Of a DNA stretch of 64,000 nucleotides, positions 50,101 to 62,269 are shown in pieces (positions within the stretch are counted from its first letter, which is position 1; the number at the start of each line of letters is the position of its first letter). The translations under genes were made by a program, and so were the position numbers. Source of the stretch: Sphagnum magellanicum (taxonomy: Eukaryota > Streptophyta > Sphagnopsida > Sphagnales > Sphagnaceae); contig CM038908.1 of the NCBI GenBank assembly GCA_021904315.1, positions 10,312,501 through 10,376,500 on the forward strand. Direction: 5' to 3'. The notes beneath the pieces are model-generated. The model saw only the letters and a program-made list of their open reading frames with translations, was not told where the DNA came from and did not search any database.

Positions 50101-50702
50101 CTCCACACAATTCATGAAGTCAGTAGCGAGTGATGGCAGCTTGTCCTTGACAATATGAATGGAGATGAAATGCTGATGCTTTGTGAGTGATGGTCAAAGG
50201 GTTAAGCCATACACTGTCATGTTGTGTGTGATTAATGGTAGGTTCTGTGGGTACTGATGCCAGTGCCAATGCTATGCTTTGTTGATTTATGTGTTGCTAC
50301 AGTTTACATGGCTCCATTCACATGTGTATGGCAACATCTGTGTAAGGAGCCAAAAGCTGTCTTGTGCGAAGTCAGTAACCTTAGACTCAACTATGTTTGT
50401 TAAGGTGTTACCATGCTGAGGATGGTAATTGAGTTAAGTTTTCTTGCTGCAGATTATTTCGTGCTTACATTGCAGGAGAGGATGAAGAGAGAGCACTGAA
50501 TCTTTTGAATGAGATGCCAGCATCTGATTTACAAGACCCAGATGTACGTGTCCTCATTCTCCAGACATTGCAGCCCCATTACGTGGCAGCTGCCGACTCA
50601 CCAGAAGCTGCAAGGGCACCTGAAACATTGCCACGAGTTCGAGCTCGATTAGATGAACTTTTGGGAACTGATTTGATACCAGGAACACGCATTAGGCTTT
50701 AG
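44161..50702 (+). CDS. P-class pentatricopeptide repeat protein, about 16 exons
   Basis: PPR proteins bind organellar RNA and govern its processing, stability or translation. The first 36 codons (MTIITFSSRRLLLL...) are Ser/Arg/Leu-rich with no acidic residue until the end, a transit-peptide look. Repeats are clear: PIFKRMLQAGVTPDVVSYTI, ALELLREMRAKGLVPNMLTY, ALSVLKEMELAGVKPDVTTY, LYDEMQEHGIKPNQSIFTVM. Exons with clean GT-AG sites and consistent phase: 44161-44269, 44823-45298, 45531-45819, 45885-45910 (26-base micro-exon, provisional), 46043-46334 (start provisional), 46602-46669, 46798-46905, 47035-47148, 47456-47630, 47687-47844, 47997-48095, 48230-48358, 48507-48611, 48746-48913 (could begin earlier), 49291-49454, 49634-49703, 49812-50047, 50453-50702. 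The model gives about 1011 residues ending GTRIRL. An in-frame TAG lies just upstream of the ATG. Most plant PPR genes have few introns; this belongs to the intron-rich minority. No editing-type E or DYW tail is seen. Ortholog not assigned. Confidence 0.88.
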
Positions 50703-51339
50703 GGAATTTTACAAAAGATTTGATTCTGCATGAGTTTAGATCAAGGAGCAATCCATGAGGCTGTTGACATTCTTTGCAAAAAACTATGCAAATTTTGGTA
50801 TTCTGTGTAGTTGTTCAGGTAGGAATCTGTCAGCTCTTTTGTGGGCTTTCAACAGGTTGCAGCTTGTCAAACTGGCAAGAAGAATGTGGTGCAGTAGTTG
50901 ACAAGGCACGGTCAACATAGCAAAGAGAAACTTGTTGCCCAAAGTGCATTGAGACATGGTGCCTACCATTCACTTCAATTGCCAACATAATGATGAGCGA
51001 CACCACATGTACTAAAGCAGGTTCCTAACATGGGAATGGTTTATGGGCAACCGTCCCTATTGTATTTGTATTGGGGGTGGGGGGGATGTGGCATCCATGT
51101 GTTTCATCCTATTGTTGGCACAATTTAGGCTTGTAGATGCATGGTTTGTTTGGGAAGAGCACCAGATCACCGACCAAAAGTTATTGTGATTTGAGGAAGG
51201 TTGATATTGGATTCTGCCTTATGAATGTTATGCCATCTAATGTTTGAATGTTGTGAAAACAAAATTTTCAATGCATTAAATCCCCTATTTGCCTCCAAGT
51301 GTTTGTAAAAGAGTTTGAATATGAAAATGTAAGCCCATG
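50703..51339. other. 3' flank of the PPR gene
   Basis: Probably contains the 3' untranslated region and terminator of the PPR gene. A G-run near 51068 and ordinary mixed sequence are all that is visible. Confidence 0.45.
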
Positions 51340-51540
51340 AGTTAGGTGTGTTAGTTTAGTTATTTAGTTAGGTTCTAGTTAGTTAGGGGTAAATTGGGTT
51401 AGCTTAGTTGTTTGGGTTTTTATCTTGAATCAATTCAGGTGTGAATAGCATTTGAAATATTTATAGATGGGATATAATTTTAGTTTGTGTGATTTTAAAT
51501 TATTTTTGGTGATTTGTGATTTTCAATCAATTTTTAATAA
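51340..51540 (+). repeat. Dispersed repeat family R1, copy 3
   Basis: Same orientation and block order as 8290-8480, starting GTTAGGTGTGTTAGTTTAGTT and ending in a TTTAGTTTGTGTGATTTTAAA block followed by TTTTTGGTGATTT. The long separation shows the family is dispersed. Confidence 0.7.
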
Positions 51541-53610
51541 TTGTTTTGTTTTAGATTCTCTTTTATTATTTGAGGCTTTAGTGCATTCTACATAATATGC
51601 AAGCTTTTATGTGTTTCATGTATAATATTAGTTTTTGCATTTTGTGTGAGGAATTTTTGGGCTAGATTTTTGTTTCATTGCAAGCCAGTGACCATTTTGA
51701 ATCATCAAAAGTTTGGTTTAGTTTTGATTAATGTTACAGGTAGACTTGATTTTGTTTTTTTGATTGGGTTTATAGTTTTGTGTTTTGCACAAGGATTAGT
51801 TTGTTTAGGAACTTTCTTCAATGCCCTATGACATGTTGGTTGTGTTGTTTTATGGAATTGCAGTTGGTAGAAGTAATAGTTAAGGAGCATTTCTTAATCT
51901 ACTTCACTAGATATTTTTGTGGTTTTGGAATGATTTTTGGTTTAACACTTTGTGAGGAATTAAACCCTAGTTGGGCTTAGGTGCCTAGAATATGAAAAAA
52001 ATTGTGTAAGAAAAAAAAGAAAAAAAAAGAAAATCACAAGACAAGGGCCACTGCCTCTGTCACAAAGAGCTCTTCCCTGCTTCTCTCTTTGCCTCCCTCT
52101 TTCTCTCATCCATTTCTTTTTTTTTCCTTCTCTTTCATTGCCCACAACCACAACAATGGCAACAACATAAGCCATCATCACCTTCACCACATGCAAGAAT
52201 TCCCAGGTTTTTTCTTTCATCAAGAACAAACCAAGACAAAAGGGAGCCACCATTGCTAGTGGTTCCCATGGTTTTCATCAATTATAGGTTTTTTTTATTT
52301 AAATTAATAGGGCGGAGGGGTGAAAAGGATGCTCATCTTCCCCTTTATGTTTATCATTGTCTTCTTGGTGTTGTGGCACAATGCAACACATCAACAACAA
52401 GGGGGGGGGGAAGAGAACTAGGGAGGCTCAGGATAAAGCATCAAGGGGGTCCAATTTGAACCTTCCTACTTGACAAGTTGAACATCAATCCAAACTTGCC
52501 ATGTGTTTTTTTTTAATATCTTTTTTCAAGGTTTTTTTTTTTTTTTTTTTTTGAAAGTTCATCCGTGTAGAAGGTTTTTCATCCATAATATGGATGTAGT
52601 TGGGATTTCATCCACGTGGGATTTCCCATTCAATATTTTTTTAATTTTTAACCTAGATTAGTCATTAAACATTAAATTAATGAATGTTGGGTAAATTAAT
52701 AGGTGAACACTCCACTTAAAATCAAACACCAATCATTTAGACCCCATGATTGAACATTTTTTTGAACATTTTGGACCCTTGTAATTGAAGAGTAATTTTT
52801 CAGCCATAATTTGGATGTGGAAAATTCATCCATTGACAAATGTTAAAAGATTATATTTTTTTGAACAATGTCGAATTGAATGATCTTTGCGTTGTTGGAT
52901 TTCTCTTGATGAGGGTTACATGATGCAAGTGTGCAAACATTTTAGAAATAAAAGTTTTTGGCTAATTTTCCAATATTGAATTAATTTCCATTTTTCTTTA
53001 GAAAATTCATATCTCACATATATAAATGTGAAATCATAGGTAGTTTATGTTAGTGAGTTCCTAAGGAAGAGTTTTAGTAATGTGGGAAATTTCAAGGCAT
53101 TTGGAAACAAAAATTCTAAGGTTTGTTCATGGTGGTCTGCATGGGGGCAATTTTGCCAAGTCTTCCAATATCAGTTTTTTTTGTTGTAAACACCCATTTC
53201 CATCACCTATAGATGATGAAATGTCAAACCATCAACAAATGGAATCAATTCTGATTCTTGTGTGGGGATCACAAAAGTGAAGATTTATGTTACATGATTT
53301 AAACCTCTTCACTTATGTTAGTTGAGTTGTTCCTATTGCCTATCAATATGTTGGTCGGGTTATCATTTGATTTTAAAGGATAAGGGGGTTGCCAAAGTGT
53401 GTGCCATTCACCTATGACATGGGGTAAATATATGTTCTCAAATTGACCTCTTGGTGATTTGTGCTTACTATTTAATGTGAAACTTTAGATAAAATGTCAT
53501 ATGTTTTCCCACATGTGCTTTTATCACCACTATGAATAGGGCCATGATTAGTGTGATTTTAATGGCCAGGCATTGGACAAGGCTACCACCCAACCCTAAT
53601 CATTGACTAG
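51541..53610. other. Intergenic DNA with A-rich then C/T-rich tracts
   Basis: An A/G run at about 52003-52040 is followed by a C/T-rich stretch to 52150. A G-run is near 52402 and a T-run near 52530. Short palindromic ATCCAT/ATGGAT words recur around 52560-52640. No gene is supported. Confidence 0.35.
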
Positions 53611-53615
53611 GTCCT

Positions 53616-54514
53616 TGACGCACCCCCAGGTCCTTGATGGGCTCACATTATAACAGAAAAGCAAGGAATCGAAACACACTCCCTGGTCGTAGCACTTTGA
53701 GGGGTAGAGGGGCGTGCTGGAGCTCCGGGATGGGACTAGGAAGATTGACAAGCATCAACTACTCATACATACCTGCACAAAACCAACACAAGGTGGTTAA
53801 TGCATAGTTGGAACACTTTTGGTGCTAGGACAAAACCATGAACAAACTTGGACTCACAAGATTCACCACAGCCCGGACTTGGGGGAAGCCACCACCTTCC
53901 CCCTTATAGTATACTTTGTGCTTCTCCATGAGGCCCACATTCAAATGGCTTTTTGTCCCAGGATTCCCAAGTGGGAGTCCCGAAATTGCCAAATTTGGGA
54001 CTCCCACGACTTGGAGCCCGATAACTTTGTGTGAAGACCTCAGATCGAAATGAAATCTAAAGCAAAGTTGTAGCCCTCATTAAGAACTTTCCAACAATAT
54101 GTGGCACGCCATCTGCATGCTAGGAATCAGGTCGATTCCCGACCTTTAATGGTCAGGAGTCAAACTGTCAATTTGACTCCTGGCCTTTCTTTTGGCCATA
54201 ACTTGTGTTTCAAATGTCCAAATGGGTGATACGAACCCATTTTAAACATCTACGTTTCAATAGCTTTCTGATGATATAATGAACTCTTCAAGACATTGGG
54301 TTTTTGACCCTTGCAATCACTTTCTGAACATTCAGGAGTCCATCGGGACTCCAACTCCCAACATGGGAATTCACTTGGGAGTGTGAGGGTTCTTTCCCTC
54401 ACACTCTTTTTCACTCCCGGGGGCATGAAAATGTGACTCCCGGGCTTAATCTTGGCCTGCACTCTTTCAAGCCCCTTTTGCCTTGGTCGCAAGCCCAAGG
54501 TTAGGGTTGCGACA
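53616..54514 (+). mobile_element. Solo LTR, family L1 copy 1
   Basis: The segment begins TGACGCACCCCCAGG and ends GGGTTGCGACA, that is TG...CA. It aligns along most of its 899 bases with 56868-57687; shared blocks include AGGGGTAGAGGGGCGTGCT, GGAAGCCACCACCTTCCCCC and GGCTTTTTGTCCCAGGA. Flanks are GTCCT on the left and ATCCT on the right, a 4/5 match to a target duplication. No internal retrotransposon domain adjoins it. The sequence is GC-richer than its surroundings. Confidence 0.78.
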
Positions 54515-54519
54515 ATCCT

Positions 54520-55789
54520 GCTTGCTTTGACATATTAATTAGGTTTTTAATCAATGTTAAGTTGTATTATGATGTGTAATTATAAATATCCTTAGATTTT
54601 ATTATTATGATGTCCATTATTTGACATTGTGATGAAAATAGGTTAATGACCAATAGACCACTTTTGTTATGTTCATAGTGTGCCCAACTGTTATTGGTCT
54701 TATGAAATGTTTTTATGAATGTAGGTGCCCTAACCACACAAATGCAACAACCTTGGGTTTATGTTATGGGAATTATGATTTAAAAGGTAGGTTCAGCCAC
54801 AACAAGTTCAAAATCCTTTTAGCTTTAATGTAATTTGTTAATTACCAAAGGTTTCAGGTTGGACATCCAAATTAAAAGTAAGGTTCACTAAAGAAAAAAA
54901 CACGTGATCTAAACATAAGGAACAAGGTTATTATTATCAATGGTTTTACCAAAAGTGGGGTTTAGTTTAAACCACCCACACTAATTGTCATTTGTGGAAA
55001 AATGTTTAGATTCTAAAACAAGTTCACCTCTAAAGTTTATCACCACACCACTATTGTGAAACATGGACAACATGTATGGAGCCACTAAAATATTGTATTG
55101 ATATTCAAGTGTGATTAGCACCATTGAACTACATGATTTCATTTAGGAATTCAACAACTAATGTGATATGCAACAAATGCATAATCCCCAATTATTCACA
55201 CCTTTCATTGCATGGAAAGGTTCATTCCAACATTTAGAAGGGGCACCTATGGATGATTATCACAAGTCTAAACATGCCTATGTGGATAAAATTAAGGAAT
55301 TATATTAATATTAATTGTCCAACATGTGTGTATCACCAAAATACTTGTGATCCCAACACCTACTTCCATGTCAAGTGTAATTGTGATAATCCTTTTAATG
55401 CAACAAGTGGAAAAGAGAATGTGAATGGTAGCGAAACCATTAAAAGTGGTGGAACCATCCACTATGAGAAAAAAAAGGTGTTCTCCAACTGGCCAACTAT
55501 GTAGAAAACACTTGCAATTCATTGTATTTATATGTTGTGAATGGTAACCGACAAGTTGCAAGTCATCGTATATATAGTGCAATTCATTGCAACTTAGTCA
55601 AAAAAATTCATTTTCAATTATTCTACAACTCCATTATAACTACACACATGATGTCATGTCGATGTCATTAATTGCCATTCATCTATTAAAATCTAACACG
55701 AAGCATTATGAAGATTTTTGGACATAAATTTTTTTTTTCAAACTATTAATCTCCATCATCCATTATGATTGTTAATGAAGGTTTGAAAT
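54520..55789. other. Intergenic DNA between solo LTR 1 and repeat R4
   Basis: AT-rich sequence. An 83-codon frame at 55253-55504 (+) is open, with CPTCVYHQNTCDPNTYFHVKC-like Cys-rich wording but no recognised domain. It does not encode gag or pol parts. Confidence 0.35.
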
Positions 55790-56690
55790 TATGACACGTG
55801 GCACAATTTTTAAAATTGCCACATGGCATATTAATTGTATCTTGGAAAAAAATATTTTATTTTAGTAACTATTTAGGTTGTACATAACCATAGGTAGGTA
55901 GGTTGGTAGGCCTTAAGACCTACATACTTACATATTTATTTAAGACCTACCTCCAACCTACATAGGTAGGTAGAAAAGTATGACCTATTTACTTACCTAG
56001 GTAGGTAAGAATGCACAAGATTAAATGCACTAAAAAAAAGCCATGAATTTTTTTTTTAAATTTATGTTTTTCTTTTAGGTTAAGGTTTTTTAAGTTCATT
56101 CCAAAATGACACATGTATTTTGATGTGAAAACATAAAAGAAAAAACCTTCTTTATATTATTTGTAACATAGGATTCAAAAACAAAACATATGGGTTAAAT
56201 CTTTTAGTTGTTCATTAATTGTAAATTGAGTTGCAACTATAACACTTAAGTGCTCAAGGTAGGCCAGATCCAAGGGGAGGGCTTCATTGTTTTTGGTGTC
56301 TAAACAAAACTTAAACCCCACCTATTGGCACATCTAATGCACTCAAGATTGTAAAAAATAGAATAGAATTGAAAAAATTATGGCCCTTCAAAGTAGAAAA
56401 GGTCAAGAAATCAAAAAAACAAACCACCAAATGCTATAAAGACCAATTCCCAAACACTAAAAAAATTCCTTGTATGTTGTTATATTATTATTAAAATTCA
56501 AAAATGACTTGTAGAACTTCAAGTGACATTCCTATAGCACTTTAAATTGTTTAAAATGAATAAGAAATAATGGTTATGAGATTTACAAGTAAAAGGGGTC
56601 TAAAAATGAAAAAAATGAAAAAAAACGTGTTTTGTAAGTTGGAAAGCTTACTTCTCTTCTTGTTATTTTTTCATTATTCATTTTCCTTTG
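55790..56690 (+). repeat. Dispersed repeat family R4, copy 1
   Basis: The order is ACACGTGGCACAA, a GTAGGTAGGT cluster (55890-56010), then a roughly 400-base block opening with GGGGAGGGCTTCATTG and containing AATGAATAAGAAATAA. The same order recurs at 62270-63190. The first part also resembles 34640-34765. No reading frame is kept. Confidence 0.72.
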
Positions 56691-56867
56691 ATTTCAAAAA
56701 CAATTCTAAAATTGAGGTAACGTTCCCATAACATTTTAAATCACTCAAAATGAAACACATATGATGAAAATGTAAATAACTAATGAATATGTATCCTTAT
56801 AATTAAATTATAAATAGTTGTATTATATTCATAACATAGTTGAATAATAGTATTTTAGTAGTGGCAC

Positions 56868-57687
56868 TGATGCGCTCCCAAGTCCTTAGTTAGACCCAAG
56901 ACGGGTCTAAGTCATTCAAACAACGAAATTGGGAAGGATTTGGGGCATGATCCCAGTTCTTGGCACTAAGAGGGGTAGAGGGGCGTGCTAAAGCTCCGAG
57001 ATGGGACTAGGCAGAGTGACAAGCTATTCACTTACTCGAACCTGCATCAAACCAACCAACAAGTTGGTTAATTCACCTTCTGGAACACCCTTGGTGCTAG
57101 GACAAGCCACGGGCAACTCTGGACTCACTTGACTCACCACAACCCGGACTCGAGGGAAGCCACCACCTTCCCCCATATATTATATTTTGTGCCTCTCCGC
57201 GGCACCCACATCCGAATGGCTTTTTGTCCCAGGACTCCCAAGGAAGGGTCCCGAAACTGTCCCGATTTGGACTCCCGGGACTTTGCAAGGTCATAATTCT
57301 TTGCTCAAACCTCCGATTGGGGTGAGGTCTAAAGCAAACTTATAGCTCTCCTCGAGAGCTTTTCAACGGTGTGTTGCATTCCACCTACACACACCGGGGT
57401 TGGGTCGATTCCCGACTTTTAATGGTTGGGAGTCAAACTGCCAATTTGACTCCCGACCCTTCTTTTTGCCATAACTTGTGCTAAAAATGTCCAAATGGCC
57501 CATGTGAGCCCATTTTCAACTTTTAGATTTTGTTAGCTTTTCAATGATATAAAGAACTCCCCAATGTGAGGTGTTTTGACCCCTATAATTGAACTCTGAA
57601 GTTTTGAAAGTCCTGGAAGACTCCCAAGTCCCAATTTCGGGAATGTGAGTTTCATTTTCACCCTTCCCTCAAAATAGGGTTGCAACA
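56868..57687 (+). mobile_element. Solo LTR, family L1 copy 2, with perfect 5-base target duplication
   Basis: This segment begins TGATGCGCTCCCAAG and ends GGGTTGCAACA. GGCAC flanks both ends exactly (56863-56867 and 57688-57692), which proves an independent LTR-type insertion and resolution to a solo LTR. It is 820 bases long and homologous to 53616-54514 with many substitutions, so the family is not recent. No primer-binding site or polypurine tract is expected or seen. Confidence 0.85.
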
Positions 57688-57692
57688 GGCAC

Positions 57693-59619
57693 ACTAATGA
57701 CCATACTAATTGTATCAATGGGAATCATAATCAAAGTCCCATTGCATTCCACAAACCTATGCAATGAACTCAAACAACATCATTAGCAACATACAATACA
57801 CAAGATGGTGATACTAAATCAAGAGGAAGAAGGTGATGGCAAGGGCAACAACTCAAGATTAGGAAGAGAAAAAAAGGTAATGGCAACAACAACAAAAACC
57901 AAGAAAGAAAAAAAAATTTAAATGAAAAGAAAACATTAAAAAAATAACAACAAAAACAACCAAAATAAAATAAATTTAAAATTAAACAAATGTAAAATTT
58001 AAAAAATTGAAAGAAGAAAATTCAATAATTCAATAAGAAAAAAGTAATAAAATTTTGTAAACGACAATATATATATAATTTAAAAACTAATAAATAGAAG
58101 TTTGTTTTGGAAAAAGAGAGTAACAAAAAAAGACAATTTACAAAACCAAAACAAAAATAAAAGAACAAGTGGATAAAAAATAGGGTGAAAAAACAAATCA
58201 AAACAAAGAAGAAAAAATAGCAAAATGGAAATTTTTAAAAAATGAAAACAAAATATAAATAAATGAAAATGAAAAAACTAAGGGAACATGAAAGTCCCTA
58301 GCGATGGTAGCCAAAACCTTCAGTTGCCACTGTTAAAAACCTTCAAGCTCCCCCCATTGCCAAAACCTCTAATTGTCATCATTAAGGAGCTTCAAGCTCC
58401 CCCCCACCACAAAACAAAAAGGAAAAAAAAATGGAAGAAACCTTTCCCTTCACTATTGCCCCCCTTCGAACCCTTCTTGTTTTTCCCTCCTATTCTTTCG
58501 TTGTTTACCTCCCTTTCTAGCTACACACATTTTTTTCACCCACAAGCTTTTATCACATGCAAACTTCTATGGTCACCTCCTTTCCAATTGTGTTCTTCCA
58601 CATCTCTTTTTTGACTCCTCCTTTTTAGCCTAGCTCCCATTCTTTCACATGCACAACTCTTTTCTAACCCACATGCACACACACACAAATATGAACAATA
58701 TGAAAAGGAACGAAAACAACAAAACACAATGGAGTTTAGCAATGGCAGACATGCGAGATGCATAATGGGGTGGAGGGGTGCATAGGTAGGAGGGGGACAA
58801 ATAGGTAAAAGAAAGAGGTAGGAGAAATTTTTGAAAAAAAAAAAGGTGCGAGTAGGTTGTAAAAAAAAAAAAAAAAACCTTGCCCCATGCAAGACAACCA
58901 ACTTGGGGTGAGGTCATTCCATCTAAAAAATCCCAAAATGAAGTTTTCTAGATGGTGTGTTGGTGGGTGCTACATCATTAATGCCCATCAATTGAAATTA
59001 ATAAACATAAGATACCTTGAAATCAAATTTTGGTATGAAGTCCAAACTAGCATAAATACATAATATATGCCAATATTGGCTTATTATTATATTTACAAAT
59101 ACTTCTAGTCCAAACATTTTTGTTAGTATAAAATGATTAGTGTTAGCACTCCAAGCACCCCACATCAATGATTCAATTAACAGGTCTCCCATGGCCAATC
59201 ATTTGTTATTTTATCATTTGTTTGACACGAGTGAAAAATTACAAATTTACATTTCATGGTATGCTATTATATGACAATGTACGTCCAATATGATCACATT
59301 TGATAGCTTATGTTTTCTTTCAAACATAACTTTGATGTGAAGTTAAAGTTATTAACATCTAACGATATGTTTATTTTCATTTATTGACATTTCTAAATAT
59401 ATTATTCTTTGGCAATGTGGAAAATGTTCACAATAATTCATTATTATTTTTCTTTTTTTTGAGTTTTAATTATGTAATCACATGTCACCAACCTTGAACA
59501 TTAAACAATGATCTAAAACATCTACAACTTAAAATTGTCTGAACTTTGCAAATTCACCCTAAATCTAGACAAATACATTATGATTTTTTGATTAATCAAA
59601 GAAATGACTATTGTCCCAT
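57693..59619. other. A-rich low-complexity DNA and intergenic sequence
   Basis: From 57820 to 58290 the plus strand is dominated by A (AAAACAAAAAC words). From 58290 to 58700 it is rich in C and T. The rest is ordinary AT-rich DNA. Open frames in these tracts reflect composition only. Confidence 0.45.
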
Positions 59620-60360
59620 TCAATTACAATTATAACTACTTAGTCACAAAAATTATTGTGCAATTGCAAAGGCCATCAAAATGTCATGTGATGTCATAGT
59701 TTTACAACTATAGTTAGTATGATAACTAATGGGTTTTTTTGGATAGATATATTATTATTCTTAAAATTGTAATAATATGCTTTAAATAAAATTTAAATAG
59801 TTAATTAAAAAACCCTAATTTTTGCAATCAAAATAACAACTTCTAGTTTTACAACATGATGATGTGACATTCCACATGCAATGCCAAAACATGTCTTTTA
59901 TGATTTGTCTTATTTGATTACAATGGGAAAAATGACTAAAAAATGGCATAAATGACTTTAAAAATGACTTTTTAAATGACTATAGTCAAATATAACTAAT
60001 CATAAAATACATGTTTTGTTGTTATAATAAAATACTTGATTGTTAATCAACATGATGATTCATACATTACTTTGGATAAAATGAGGCATTTATTGGTCGG
60101 TCACTATGTTAGAGATGATGTCCAATCCTTCAATGCAACTCTTTGCATCAAGATGAAAGTCCAAAAATTTTACCTTTGCCACAACAAATCCTATCCTTAG
60201 AACTAAACACAAAAATGATTATTATTATTTTCAATTACAGTTATAACTATTCAATAATAACAATCACCAAGTAATGGCAAAAGACATCAACATGCCACAT
60301 GGCATCATGGTTTTACAATTGTAATCAAAATGACAACTTGTTGGTTTTTTTGGTAAATTA
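59620..60360 (+). repeat. Diverged direct duplication with about 610-base spacing
   Basis: Sequence at 59620-59760 (TTCAATTACAATTATAACTA, then a CAT-GTCATAGTTTTACAACT block and GGGTTTTTTTGG) resembles 60229-60360 in the same order. Weaker similarity continues outside both copies (ATGATGTGACAT versus GATGACATGACAT). An old tandem duplication of about 600 bases is the simplest reading. Confidence 0.5.
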
Positions 60361-61898
60361 TCATTTTTTTTTCAATTTTTATTCACTAGTTAGTTAGTTG
60401 CAAGGACCATCCACCTTTGCAACTAATAACAACTCAATTTCCCATGATGATGACATGACATACTATATACCAACAAAATAATGTGATCCTATTTATCAAC
60501 ATTATGATTCATGTCATTGATTTGGTGAATTAATCTCATTTATTAGCTAGTTGAAAATATTGTTGTCCTTTGTGATTAATAATGACTTGGTCTTTCATGT
60601 GACAATGACATGGCATGCCAATTGGCAACAAGGTGTCAAAAACTTTCATGGCAATTCATGATTTTTTATGACACCATAAGTTTTTGTGTTTTGAATTTAT
60701 GGCACCAATATTTATCATGGTATGTCATAATTTCTTGCGTGCCATGAAGTTTTTGAAGTCATGAATTCACATGCATGTGTATGTGTATTATTGTTAACTT
60801 GTAATTATGATTACAATATTAATAGTTGTTTTGAAAAAGGTGACACATAACTCTTTGATTTTTTAATTATTTAATGCATTAGCTTAAGTTAACATACCTA
60901 TTAAGTTAACCTATGTATGTAGGCTACTTAGTAAAAACCAATTTCGTAATATAGGTTACCTTGTAAGTTACTTAATTAGACATAAAAAATTTACCACATA
61001 TAATATGTTTTTAAATACTTATAATATGTTACCCTAGTAATAGGTTAACCCATGTAGGTTTGCCTAGGTTTTTAGCTTTAGGTTTTTACCAAATCAACCT
61101 ATGTAGCTTCATTATATAATATTTTATCAAGTTTGTAACCATCTCAAGTTTGTGCTACTAGATGTGATTATGATGCAACTAAATGCAACATAATTATTTT
61201 AGGTTAATTTATTTTTTAACCTAAGAATGCTTGGGTTAACCTAGGTTAGGGTAGTAAATAGTATAGGTTGACAACCTAGTTCATCTTAAGTCAACCTAAG
61301 GAGGTTTAGGTTTAGGCTAAGTTGGTAGGTAGTAGGAAGGTTGACCTAGGTCAACCTAGGGTGGCTAAGGTTAATTCAAGGCTAAATTTTTTGAACTTTA
61401 TATCTTTGTGTTAAATATATTTAATATAACAAAATGTGGTAGTGCAATGGATGAGGATTTGAACCCCAAAGTGAAGGTGAGGGGTTCAAGTCTTCACTCT
61501 TATAACTTATGATATTTAGGCCATTTGGCTTAAATTAGGTAGCCTAGTCTAGGTTTTTTAGGTTAAGAGTTTGATGTTTCTTTTTAATCTAAGCCACTTA
61601 GTTTAAGTTAGTAGCTTTTGTTACCTAACATAGGTAATTAACTTAGCTAAATTAAATTAGGTTGACGTTTAGCTAAGCAAGTTAGGTTAAATTACCTAAC
61701 CTAACTAGGTTAAGCTAGGTTGACTTTTGGCTATGCTAGCTACATGGGCTAAATTAAGGTGACTTTTGGTCATGTGTAATGATTTACAATGTGTTTATGG
61801 ATTTTTGATACATGTCATCCATCCATCAAGGTGTCTTTTGTCACACTTAATTGAATAAAACAACTAAATTGAGATGGCAAACATTTTACACATCATAC
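60361..61898. other. Intergenic DNA with TTAACCTAGGTT-type degenerate repeats
   Basis: Between 60880 and 61750 the words GTTAACCTA, CTAGGTTAG and TAGGTTAA recur at irregular spacing on both strands, giving many short palindromes. A tRNA-like stretch at 61434-61500 (GTGGTAGTGCAATGG and GGGGTTCAAGTC) could be a SINE remnant. No gene is supported. Confidence 0.4.
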
Positions 61899-62130
61899 CA
61901 CTACTAGAAATTTTGGGTTTTGCAACTGTTGTTTGCAATTAAAATTCAGTTGCATGCAACACATGTAACTGTAAATTTGTGTAGTTGCATAAAACAAGTT
62001 ACACATGAAATTCAGTTACATGTGACACTACGTATGCAACATGTATATATGGTGTTAATATACATGTTCATCCATACATACTAATCCACATGTAGTTGCA
62101 CCTTGTTGCAACTCTCCTTGCAATTACAAT
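61899..62130 (+). mobile_element. CACTA-type transposon end with subterminal repeats
   Basis: CACTACTAGAAA at 61899-61910 matches the usual terminus of plant CACTA (En/Spm) elements. The next 230 bases carry about ten copies of GTTGCA or TGCAAC in both orientations plus GTTACA/TGTAAC variants, like the subterminal transposase-binding repeats of this superfamily. The other end (TTTCTAGTAGTG) is not in the window to the right. The element is either cut short or extends past the window. Confidence 0.6.
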
Positions 62131-62269
62131 GTAACTAATAAAAATATGACATGTGTTTAAAAATTGGACAATTAGCTTATGGACACGTGTCATTATTATT
62201 ATTTTTTTGTGTTTTCAAAATTAAAAATTCATTGGATTAATCTCAATCATTAAAGTTTCTGCCATTGAG

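Noticed and set aside
56852-56863. ATTTTAGTAGTG as the partner of the CACTA end at 61899
   Set aside because: It lies on the wrong side for that orientation and abuts an LTR target duplication; chance is likely in AT-rich DNA.
53616-57687. One intact LTR retrotransposon of about 4 kb
   Set aside because: The internal part has no gag or pol traces and each LTR has its own flanking target duplication.
58288-58901. Overlapping 80-120 codon frames on both strands
   Set aside because: They follow strongly biased A-rich and C/T-rich tracts and show no domain or splice support.
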